Position numbers and translations under genes: made by a program. Source: Heterodera schachtii (taxonomy: Eukaryota; Nematoda; Chromadorea; Rhabditida; Heteroderidae). From it: a stretch of DNA of 64,000 nucleotides. The notes below the pieces were generated by a model, which was not told the origin of the DNA, did not search any database, and worked only from the letters and a program-made list of their open reading frames with translations. Positions 10,411 to 20,988 of this stretch are shown piece after piece (position 1 is the first letter of the stretch; every line of letters begins with the position of its first letter). The DNA lies in contig SIJG01000019.1 in the NCBI GenBank assembly GCA_023374025.1, forward strand, positions 525,403 through 589,402. The letters are read 5' to 3'.

Positions 10411-13344
10411 TTCATTCCTTTATTTTATCATGATTAAAATTTCAGGCAAAAACCGGGAGATTAGTGTCGCTCCTATCGTTTTTCGCCAAGTCAATCCACC
10501 GTTATAATTTTTTGGAATGCATAATCTTTTCTTCAGATTCAGTTATGCGTTGAATTTTTGATAAATCTATTAACATTTATAAAAATAAAATTTATTTATT
10601 TAATTATTTTAGAATTTTGATTTAGGCTCTTCTTTTGTCATCATTTCTTACTTGCAATTGCACCATGAAATTTACCTAAAGGTTTTATATGTTGATTTGG
10701 TTATTACATAATAAAGCATTTCATTATTTCGTTTGCCCAACTATTTATTTTATTATTTTGAAGACAATATTTTTCATATAAGTTTAAAGAAACATTGATT
10801 TTTTTTCTTTTTATGCTATCTCCAATTCGATTAATTGACTTTCAAATATAATACAATCTGTTCCAGTGTTTAAAGTAATAAGATAATTATAAATCTAAAT
10901 TGATTTTTTTTTTTATTAGTTTTAATTCTTAAATTAATATATAATTTTATAAAATTTTTATGTTTTAAGATAGGGCGTCAATTTTTTGTTTTTAACAGGA
11001 ATCAAATTCTAAAATTGGCTCCAATAAACATTCAATAATTTAATGAATATTTTATTTTGAAAAGACCTGTTTTATAATCAACATGCTTGTGATCAGCTTT
11101 AGATATAAGTTACTTTTTATTTTATTGAGATAAATTTGAATCTGAAGTCTATTTACTCAAAATGCATTATTTATTTTTTTTCATTTCACTGCACTCCTTT
11201 TTTCATAACATCTAAAATTAGACCAAACTTGTTCTAGCTTGCTTTAGCTGCTCTTGACGGATTTGTTGCTTTTATTAGTGACAAAAATATTTTGGTCCAG
11301 TTAAAATTATAATTTATTTTAACGATTTTTATTTAGTAATTTTATTTTTATATTAACTTGAATTTATTAAAGTTTTTCTATGTATTTTTATATGCTTATA
11401 AATTGCCAATATTTTGTCCTGGAACCAGATCCTTATGCGGTTCTCAAGAAGATTGCGTTTATTTTATCAGATTAATATTTTTATTAAAAATTAAGTTTAG
11501 CTATTTTGATGTCCTTAAAAATCACTGCCTTTATATTGCTGAAAAGCACCACAATAAACCCAAAATCTTAATTAATAACATTGATTTTTAATGGATTTTC
11601 ACGAGCATTTTGTATGGTAGTCCAAATTGCTTTATAAATTTTTGATCAGGTTGTTACATATTAAAAAACATATTAAAAATTTGTTTTTTAATCTTGCTAA
11701 ATATGTATTTTTTTGCAGTTGTTACAAACAAAATTATCCTGATAAAGTTATTAGGTATGCTAATTAATTAAAAATTGAAATTTTGTTAGGTTTTAATGTT
11801 ATACAATAGGATGATAAATACTATTTTTTCATTAAAATTGATATTTGCGTGTCTATCCTTAATAACAATTATCCGTCAATGTTGTAGTAAAAGAAAAATT
11901 TAAGTAATTTTAACATTTTGAAGAGAATCCAAATTATAATATGTAATTTTTAATAATTTTTACAATTATGAGCATTTTCACTAATTTTTTTTAAATAAAC
12001 AATTTTTTAGCTCCGTTAATTTAGTATAAATTTTTTTCTTTATATTATTATTATTCCAGCCAAGCTGCAATACTTTAAAAAATAACATTTATAATCTAAA
12101 TATTTATAGAATTTATTTTTACTAACACAATTTATAGCAATATTTTCATAAATATTTAAATATTAATTCCAAGTTTGCTAATAAAATATAATTTATTTTG
12201 GTATATTAAACAACAAAAAAAGATTAAAAAATTTTTATAATTCGATTTATTCTTTATATATCATAGGGTGTATAATTATAGGATAATATAAATTCCAAGC
12301 ACATTTTTCAATTCTTTAAGTTTAAATTATTTAACATTATTTTAATGCATTTAATTATTTTTTTACATCTTTCATTAAAAAATATAAATATTTATTTGTG
12401 AAACTTTGACATATCGCAATAAAATTTGATTTTTGTTTATTGTAATTTATAAAAAATAATTTTTTATGATTTGCATTTGTTTTATTAATTTGTTAGATTA
12501 TTACTTCTTTTATTGTAAGGCAAATTTTACGTTCAAACTTGTCAAGCATTGTTCTCTCGGTTTTATTCATTAACTTGTGTGCGCAAAGCAGATTTTTTGC
12601 TTCGTTTTTCTTGTGTCTTGCTGATTCTTTTTCAAGTTTTTTTTGCAGCATGACATGGCAAAATTTTTTATGTTTAATTTTAAACATATTTTTCTTTGAC
12701 GACTGATCAATTTTTCTTAATTTATTATTAAAATTCATTGTATAAGTTTATATTAAATCATTAAAATAATTCTATAGTATTGATGTATTTTAAAATGAAA
12801 ATGCGTTATCAATTATATTTTGTAATTATGTTTTAAATTGATGATTTAAATATATAATTTTATTTATTAAACATAAATATTCTTTTTAATTATTTTATTC
12901 TTTGTTCATTACACAACAGTTCTGTTTTTTCCATAACGTCTAAATTCTGCATAAATTTATTTTCTATTTGCTTAATGTGAATTAATAATTTTATCTTAAA
13001 TTATCACTTAAAATCTTTGTTGGTTGCCAAATTAATATTTAATAAATTTGGTAATTTTTCACTAGTCACATGGTGGGATCCTTTTTCCAATTGGTGCGCT
13101 TAATAATTTGATAATTTTGATTTTAATATATTAATTTTATCATTTTAAAGCTATAAAAACATATTTATATTTTCAACAACAAAAAACTTGTTTTAATTTT
13201 AAATGTTGGATAGGAATCACTCTAATGTTTTCCCTTTTTTATTTGTCATATTTTGTCAATTTTAATAATTTAATTTGTTTTTTAATAAATTATTTTTTCT
13301 AATTAATTGATTTATTACTTTTAAACATAAATTTAGTTTTTAAA

Positions 13345-13440
13345 TTATTTTATTCCGTTCATGTCAGTGCATTCCTCCTTTTTTTCATAACGTATAAATT
13401 GGATCCAACTGTTTTAGAATTGTTTGACCTTCTCTCGTCG
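13345..13440 (+). repeat. Diverged module with CATAACGTATAAATT core
   Basis: Shares the order TTCATGTCAGTGCATTCC, T-run, CATAACGTATAAATTGGA, then GTTTGACC..CTCTCGTCGGG with 11170-11265, and more weakly with 12895-12960. Three same-orientation copies within 2.3 kb show the domain is built from diverged repeats. Confidence 0.55.
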
Positions 13441-13609
13441 GGCTTATTTTATATGACCTATTTTACAACAATTATTTTTAGGTATATTCATCAATTTATT
13501 TCTGACATGTACTTTTTGTTTTATCAAAAAAAGATATTTAATATATTTTTTACCTTAAAATGGTAATACAAATGTCATTTTTAATTAAGAATTTTTTCAA
13601 TACAATATT

Positions 13610-13760
13610 TCCAATTCCAGCGATTCCATTTACCTATATGGATTTCTCTCGAAGATTGAATGATTTTTTCTGGGTTGTTTTCAGTCAGGTATCAAAGGTT
13701 AATAATTTTTTTATTTTTTGAGAATTAAAATTTTTATATGTACAAGTAATTTTTGGAAAA
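13610..13760 (+). repeat. Diverged module paired with 31140-31310
   Basis: Both copies have a TTTCTCGAAGATT/TTTCTCGAGGATT word, then TTCAGTCAGGTATCAAA/TTCAGTCACGTATCAAA, then the longer shared stretch TTTTATTTTTTGAGAATT and TTTTTATATGT. Same orientation, 17.5 kb apart. Confidence 0.65.
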
Positions 13761-13915
13761 TTATTATTTCTTACAAACAATTTTTAAATTTGTATTATCT
13801 TATATTACAGAAATTTTTCATTTGAGTTTTTAAATTATTAAATTTTTATTGGAATAATTTTCTATTTTATAGGCTTTTTATTTAATTTTTTTATTTATAT
13901 GAAATTTGTATTCTT

Positions 13916-13931
13916 CCGACTCGAAGGTCGG
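13916..13931 (+). repeat. Tag hairpin CCGAC-TCGAAG-GTCGG
   Basis: Second copy of the stem at 7297-7312, preceded by the same TATTCTTCCGACTC context. The T-rich flanks are only loosely alike. Confidence 0.6.
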
Positions 13932-14466
13932 TGGGAGATTCTTTCGTCGGTATATTTGATAAATAATTTTTATCTATTTTTGTCTTATTCAAATGTCATT
14001 TGGTGTGCTCTGTTTTCATATTTTGTCAATTCATTTTTTATCATTCAAGACACAACAGAGAATCCAGTATATTGACATGGAATAATTGAGAAAACCTGAA
14101 CAAGCATAAAATGCCATACCTAATTAGGCTTAGAATAAGATTTTGGCTATTTGAAAAATTATCTTTCGTTCTACCTTTATTTTGTGAAAAAGGTGATTTT
14201 CGGGGGAATATACATTTTCAAAAAATAAATTTGCAAAAATTCCAATAAATTCAAAAGCTCAAAAATTGGAAATAAAAATTGTACAAAAAGTATTATTTAT
14301 TTGTCAAAAAGAAGAATAATCCACGAAAGGGAAAAATTCCGCTTACTTCGTGGACATATGCAATATAAATATAGTCCACAAGTAAATGGGAAAAAAAACA
14401 TCAACAAATCCAAAGAAACAATATAAAGTCAATACACAAAAACGACCAAATCACAACCATAACACA

Positions 14467-14890
14467 TTATCTCAAAGAATTTTTAATTTTATTTTTGGAT
14501 TGGTTAAAAGACTTTGTTTTAATGAGCTCTTTATCGAGTTGATTCCACAATTTGTTGCCCTCCCAGCAAAGGGAATGAATTTTTGCCTAGTTTATATTTT
14601 GTGTTAAATCAGTAAAAGGGGATGTTAAAGCGTGTTGATGGATTAAAAATTGAAAAGAGTTTCAGATCTGTTCGGCCATAAACAATTTTATGCGCCATGA
14701 ACAGATCGAATAAGTTTCGCCTATTCTCAAGTGTTGGCAGCTGCAGATATTCTAATCGATTTTGGTATGAAATGGTGGAAGGTTGCTTTAAAAAAAACTC
14801 TTTTGGTGAAATATTTTTGAAACTTCTCAATTTTATAAGTAGACAATACAATTCTTGGAAAATGTAAAAATAGGCAAATAAAAATTGCAA
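14467..14890 (-). pseudogene. Non-LTR retrotransposon ORF2 C-terminal relic (CR1/L2/Jockey-like)
   Basis: A fragment of a LINE-type reverse-transcriptase polyprotein on the minus strand. The frame closing at 14609 contains ISYQNRLEYLQLPTLENRRN and FDLFMAHKIVYG. This matches the conserved block downstream of the RT domain in many CR1/Jockey ORF2 proteins (pattern SYxxRLxxLxLPxLExRR..D....YKI..G). After an in-frame stop (14606-14608) the same frame continues as FNTKYKLGKNSFP. A frameshift near 14545-14560 then leads to NKLWNQLDKELIKTKSFNQS and a stop at 14467-14469. That tail corresponds to the usual WNSLP..V....S.N.FK..L end of ORF2. The RT catalytic domain and endonuclease are absent. The A-rich + sequence at 14190-14466 may be its 3' region. 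It is degraded and cannot be functional. The family assignment is from motif memory; clade is uncertain. Confidence 0.8.
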
Positions 14891-17597
14891 CTTTTTTGGC
14901 TATTATACAGTCCTATTAATTTGATAAAAAAAACATTATCTAAAATAATTAATTTTATTGCCTTTTTCAAACTTTTGACACCTTAATCGTTAATCCTTAA
15001 TTTATTCAACTTTCAAGGAAGAAATATTAATAATCTGTCGGGAGGGTCCGAATCCATAACAATGAACTTAAAAAAGTAAGAGAATAAAATTCATAAAAAT
15101 AATATATTTTTTATTTTTTTGTTTGAGAATTTGTTTTTTATAAAAGAATTGAATAATTAATTTTTCTTTAATTAATTCAAATGAGTAATAATTTATGTCT
15201 AAATATAAGTTGTAATAAAAAAACTTATTCACAAAAATTAAATTATAATTATTATATTAGATTTAATGAACTAATTTTTCTATAATTTTATATATGTTCG
15301 ATCTTTTTTTATTATTTCGTACATTTTTGATAGAATCAGTATCGTGTTACTAATTTTGCAGATATTTTGTATGGTATTTAGATGTTCGTTTCTTGTCATT
15401 AGAGTTAATTTTGATTATTCTTTTTATTTTTTGAAAATAAAAAAATAAATATTTTGAATTGCTTGTGAAAGTTATTTTATTTAAAGATGTTTTAATTAAG
15501 ATTGTATTAATCCATGTTACTTGTTCATGTGCGAATTTTTTTTGTCAATTTTGTCAAGGTTGCAATTTTCGGTAAAAATAAAGTAGTTTATTTAAATATA
15601 GTTTTATAAAAAAATTTATTATTATGTTTTTTTATAGTTCTATTCAATTATTAATTTTTATTTTTTCATTTCAATTTATAATTAAATATTTATTTATATT
15701 GACGCTCAAAAGAGTTCAAATATTCATACTTCAATAATTTACTTTTGGTGAATTCTTTTAATTAATGAATTCATAAATTTCTTGATTCTTTGTCGTTGAT
15801 TTATTTTTAAATATTTTTGTTTTTTTTGAATTTAAGTATCCTTATTTAAATTCTAATATAATTTTTTTATTGATTTCAGTTTTCTATTCTTCGCTTTATT
15901 TATAAATTAACAGATTTCCACAATTACAAATTCTTTATTATTTAGGTTTTAAAAAATATCTGCCACTCCGCACCGACACATAAATTGTCCTCATTTCTCA
16001 TTTTACATTATATTTTAATATTTTCCTATTTATTTGTTTGGATTTATGCTGTTTTTAATATTATATAATTAATTCTTCTTAATTATTTTTTTACGTTATT
16101 TCTGTATCTTAAAATCCTCCAAATTTTTAATTTTAGGTGTTGAAAAGGCTTGAATTGTCTTTAATTAAAATATTTTGCAGAAATTCAATTTATTGTAATT
16201 CTTATATTTTAATTAGTTTTCATTACTATTGTATAAAATCATTTTATTTCTTATGATTTATTCAACTTTTTGATTATTAGTGTGAATTTTATTATTATTC
16301 TCTTATGAAATTGCTCATTTTTAAATAAAAAGTTTTTTTCAACTATTAGTTTTAATAATTAATTTTCTTATATTCTAAAAATTTTTTATTGAAGAATGTG
16401 CCGCCGCATCTTAATGTATATTATTAGTTGATTTTGCTTGAAACTTCAAATAATTCTTATTCAACTATTCTTTCAATTTTTTCTCACTAATGTAATTATT
16501 AATTAATTTTTTATAAATTTTTTTTGTTTCATATATTTATATTATTTTTGAAAAGTATTATATTTATTTGACAATATTAATAAATTTCAAATTAATGAAT
16601 CACAAGTTTTATAAAAATTACAAATTGTTTTTTCAATTTTAGTTTTTAATTTAAATTTACTTTCATATATTGTTTGACCTCAGCCCCTTGCTTTCCGATT
16701 CCAATTCGGAGTTATTTGTATTTATAAATGGAAGATAAATCTTTTTAATAATGATTTAACTTGAAAAGTTAATATATTAAATTTGGTTTTTTAGTTTAAA
16801 GATGTATTTACAACATGTTTTTTATTAAAAATTTAAAAATATTCTTTTTATTATAATTTTAGAATATTTATTTAATTTTATTTCATCTTTGATTCCTTCA
16901 GGTTCGATTTTCAGGAATTGTTATGTTTTATTTAAAGCATAAAATATAGAATTTAATATTTTTTTCTTATAATACTTAATTTATACCAAGAAGAACGAAC
17001 TGTCTGTCATGTATTAATTTTTTATTATTTTATCTTTATTATCTTTTCGCTTTCTCATTTGTTTTAATTTTTTATTTTACTTTTTAGTTTTTTTTTTCTT
17101 TTCTATATAATTATTTTCGCTGGTAAATGATTTATTTTGTATATTACATCTTTTCATTTTTGTAAGCTTTTGTCTTTAATTTCTATTCATTCAAATAAAT
17201 ATTGTTAATTTTCGAATAATTAAATTTGGAATCAATTAGTATTCTTTAAAAATCCCAACTCTTGTTATTATCCAAAAATTGTCATCGATTGTTAAACCTT
17301 TTAATACATAATTGTATTATTTAAATAACAAACCTTTACATGTTTTAAAGCCTTTTTTATATAACAAATAATGATTTTTATATTACTTTTAATGTCTTCT
17401 GGCATTTTATATTTTGGATTAGAAATTGGAAATATTAAAATTAAAATTTGTGCTTCTTAAATATTGTTGAGAAAATAATTTATTGACTATAATTTTTTAA
17501 TACAAAAAGAAAAAAAGAAATTTATAAGAATTATAAAATAAAAATTAGTTATTTATTGTTTGTACTCCACCTTACAAATTTTACTATAATTAATCAC
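14891..17597. other. T-rich non-coding domain, part 2
   Basis: T-rich on +, with no gene. Only a few GC-richer words are visible, such as CTGCCACTCCGCACCGACAC near 15960 and GTGCCGCCGCATCTTAATGT near 16401. The latter recurs, diverged, near 27150 and 46815 (same orientation) and on the minus strand near 63300. Confidence 0.6.
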
Positions 17598-17969
17598 TTG
17601 AAACCGGATTTTGAGGCATATGCCTTTTTTTGCTAACTTGCTACGGCCTAATATGCAAGAAAAACGATTTTTTAACTTGGATTGAAGTTTCTAGCTAAAC
17701 TGAAATTTGAACACCAAAACAGCAAAAATTTATTATTTTTTCGCTCCGGATATGAAACTGTTGATTTAACCATGGAGAAAAAAATATTATGCCTGAAGAG
17801 CTAAAAAAGGTCTCTTTAAAAATGTTTGCCTAGAAAAATGTTGTTTTTTGCTGCCTTTTTCCAATTTTTCGTGTTTTTTTTGCCATTTTTTAAATTTTTT
17901 TGCCTTTTTCACATTTTACATTTTTCGTGCCTATTTGAGAAATTTTTGTGCCTAAAATTCCGGTCTCTA
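17598..17969. mobile_element. GCCTTTTT-type MITE (diverged copy)
   Basis: About 372 bp. The right end is CCGGTCTCTA; the left end is a decayed TTGAAACCGG, matching the TAGAGACCG terminus of the copies at 40583-41008 and 42028. It shares the subterminal word TTTTGAGGCATATGCC (there CTTCTGAGGCCGATGCC) and repeated TGCCTTTTT words. Candidate flanking octamers TTAATCAC and CTAAAAAC match at 5 of 8 positions, as expected of an old insertion but not proof. The 68-codon frame at 17826-18032 is a repeat shadow. Confidence 0.7.
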
Positions 17970-20819
17970 CTAAAAACAGTTTTAATTATTAGAAGTCAAT
18001 TCATTCACTTACTTAAAAAAATCACTAGGTAATTTTAAATTAATGAAATTTTTATGTTGAAATTAAAAAAAAAACTTTGCCCATTTTGACCTGTTTTTTT
18101 CAATCATTTTATGCTTTTAACTACACCACAAAAGGATCTTTAAATGAGATACTCTTCGTCCAATATTTATTTTTTTAATTTACAAAATATTTGTTTTTAA
18201 ACAGAATATTCTTAAGAATGATTAAATGTTTATTTGAAATTTTGTTATTTGGCTTTTACACTTTGGTGCCAACTTTGAACTAATCGGGTTTTTTTATTTT
18301 TATATAATTTATTCTTAATATACATAAAATGACTATAAATGGAAGTTGCGCATTAATGAATAATTTTAATTAATTTAATTAATTCTATTTTTTACTGGCC
18401 ACTTAACGAATGGACTTTATTTGGTTAAAAGTTTTGTAAATATTTCCACATTTTTAATGTATATTATCAGCTTTTTATTGTTTTGGGCTTATATCCATTT
18501 AATTAATAATTTCCAATGTTTATTTTTTAGGAATTTTGTGTAATTATTTAGATATTTAATCTGACAAAATAATTAACAATTCAGATAATCTTCATATCAA
18601 ACGTTTATCTTAATATTTACAGAATTATCATTCATAAATAATTTTTGTTTTTTATTTCTTTCGTACATGATGAATTATTATCAATTTTTTTTATTTCAGT
18701 ATTGTGGAAAAAGTGCTACTCAAATTCACCTACTGTTTTCGCGCATTGCATTACTATTTGCAAAATTATATTATATAATTTTTTATTTTCATTCTATTGA
18801 TTTTTATATTTCATTTTTTTCTTTTTTTTATGTGTTGGACTTTATTATTTTATTCAAATCAAAATTATAAATAATTTATTCGTTATATTATTTACTCCAC
18901 ATTTTTTAAAAACTGATATTTTATTTTTATGCATGTACAGATTTTTATTTTTAAATTTATTATCTTGCCTAATGAATTATTATACTTTTTGGCTTGACCT
19001 GAGTGGCCACTTTATCTTTATTTAGAAAAACTATATATTTGTGTGACTACATTTTTTCATTTATTTTAATAGCTTTTGTGTTTATTCATTAGTTTAAATC
19101 TTTAAACAAATTAAAAATGTTATTTATAATAAGTAATTTTTGAATGAAGAACTGAAAATGATTTAACAATTTTCAATATGCTTAAAGGTTTTTCTCCCAT
19201 CTTGCACTTCGAACGCATCAAGTCACGGACTTTTTTTTTGCAACTTTTTTCTAAAAAAATTATTTGTATTAATTTATTTTCTTTACCAATTGACAGAATT
19301 TGCAGGTTTTACGAAAGTGTTGTGAGTCGAGTATGCTGTATGTTTGAATTATGAAGTTTATTGCATTATTAATTTTTTAAAATACTGGCTATTGTGGTTA
19401 ATTTTTGTTAGTTGGAACAAAGAACTGTTTTCCATTAAAATTAATTTAAATACTATTTCTTCGTTGACGCTTTTTTGAGGCCAAGCGTTCGTCCTCGTCA
19501 ATTTTCGTATACGTAATGCGTCGGCCAGAATCCTCCTTAGTATTTTAATAAAATTATTTAATGAAAAATTATGTTTTAGTAATTCTCTGATAATTATTTA
19601 TAAAATTATTTAATTTATTTTAATTTTCTACTAATTTTTAAAGATTTCATTTATTAAATTATTTGAATCAGCACTATGCAGTCGTTTTAGTTATTATTTA
19701 AAATTTTATTAATTAAGTATATTTATTAAATTTATTATAATTATTTTTATTAACTTTTCTTTGTATTATCATTTTTATTATTACGATATTTCTTGATCGG
19801 CATTAAGTCTGTTTCTTTTATTGAATTTTTTCTATATTTCCAAATATATAATTAAAATTTAATCTTTAAGTTTTTCAATTATGATTGTTTTTATCGAATA
19901 AAATTTCATAATAATTTTAAATAAAAACTTGGTTTTTAGATTCAGTTTCTTTTAATTTGTATTTCATTCTGCTTGATTTTCCTTAGTAATTAAAAAATTT
20001 ATTTTTTTAAGTTTTTATAATTTTTTTATAGACCATAAAATTCCTGTTAATTTTAACTCGAGCAATTCATTATGAATTTATGTCTTTTGTATGTATTTTG
20101 TACTGTTAGACTCTTGCAGATTATTGCCCTTAACAATTTTTGCTCCAACTCGACAAGACACTTCCTTCCTGCTTTAATTGTTGATTTATCCGCAAGGTAT
20201 TTTTTGGCAATTCTTAAAGCTTTTGTTTAAATAAAACCAAAATATTTGTTTGCATAGCCTTGCACATATTTGCATTGAATGTTCTTCGTACATTAATTAA
20301 ATTTGTTTGAATTTTTAATTTATTTTTGTTGTGGGTTTATTTATAGTTAAACAATATTACTTAAATTTGTTATTATTGGTTATTTTTTAAATTATTTGTT
20401 GATCAATTAATATTTTCAACTGTTTTTGAATCATTTATTGATATAACAAAGGTGTTAACAAATAATTTATGTTTGTTTTTTTTGCTATATTCAAATAAAT
20501 GTTATCGAAGCAAGCGCGTGCAGCGACAAAGTACTTGAATGCTGAATGAACGTTGACAAATTGCTTTGCTTTTATTAATTATTATATAAATTTTCTTCAT
20601 TGTAAAATGTTAGTTTAGCATTTTTTAATTAGAGCCTTCATAATAATTTTCAAGCAACGTCTCGCGCTGTTGTGCATTGACGTGTCGATGATCGACAAGC
20701 TTTTTTAATGACCTATACTACTTTTATATATAAATTTCTGTTAAAAAATTCGAAAGTTTAATTTTTGCTTCATCTTTTGTTTTTTATAATTAATATTATA
20801 TTTAATTGTTTATGTTTTA

Positions 20820-20988
20820 AATGTAATTTTTTCCAAATTAAAATTTTAAATGTTTTTACTTTTATTATCTTTCATTTTCTCATTTAAATTTTAATGTTAA
20901 ATAAAATTTTTTTCTAAATTAAAATTTTAAATGTTTTCACTTTTTCATTATTTTCATTTTCTCATTTAAATTTATAATGTTAAAAAAA
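20820..20988 (+). repeat. Tandem duplication of an ~85-bp AT-rich unit
   Basis: Two adjacent copies of a unit reading TTTTTTCCAAATTAAAATTT then AAATGTTTTTACTTTT..TTTCATTTTCTCATTTAAATT. They differ at a few positions. A local tandem duplication within the T-rich domain. Confidence 0.75.

Larger units (their letters stand above)
5040..14050. other. T-rich non-coding domain, part 1
   Basis: Strongly T-rich on +, with no credible protein gene. GC-richer islands of 30-80 nt are scattered at intervals of several hundred bases, for example 6340-6410, 7280-7320, 7420-7450, 8010-8060, 8590-8635, 8940-9000, 9680-9800, 10300-10500, 11400-11460 and 13600-13690. Several are diverged copies of each other or of islands farther right. 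One family is 11170-11260, 12895-12960 and 13345-13440, sharing a word like CATAACGTCTAAATT after a CACTGCATTCC-like word. The 61-81-codon frames here (7446-7634; 12493-12738 minus; 11358-11591) have skewed composition and no recognisable domain. Confidence 0.6.

Noticed and set aside
12493..12738. 81-codon lysine-rich minus-strand frame that could be a small helical protein
   Set aside because: K/N-rich content is expected on the A-rich strand; no recognisable domain, and no support beyond being open. Kept as a possibility only.
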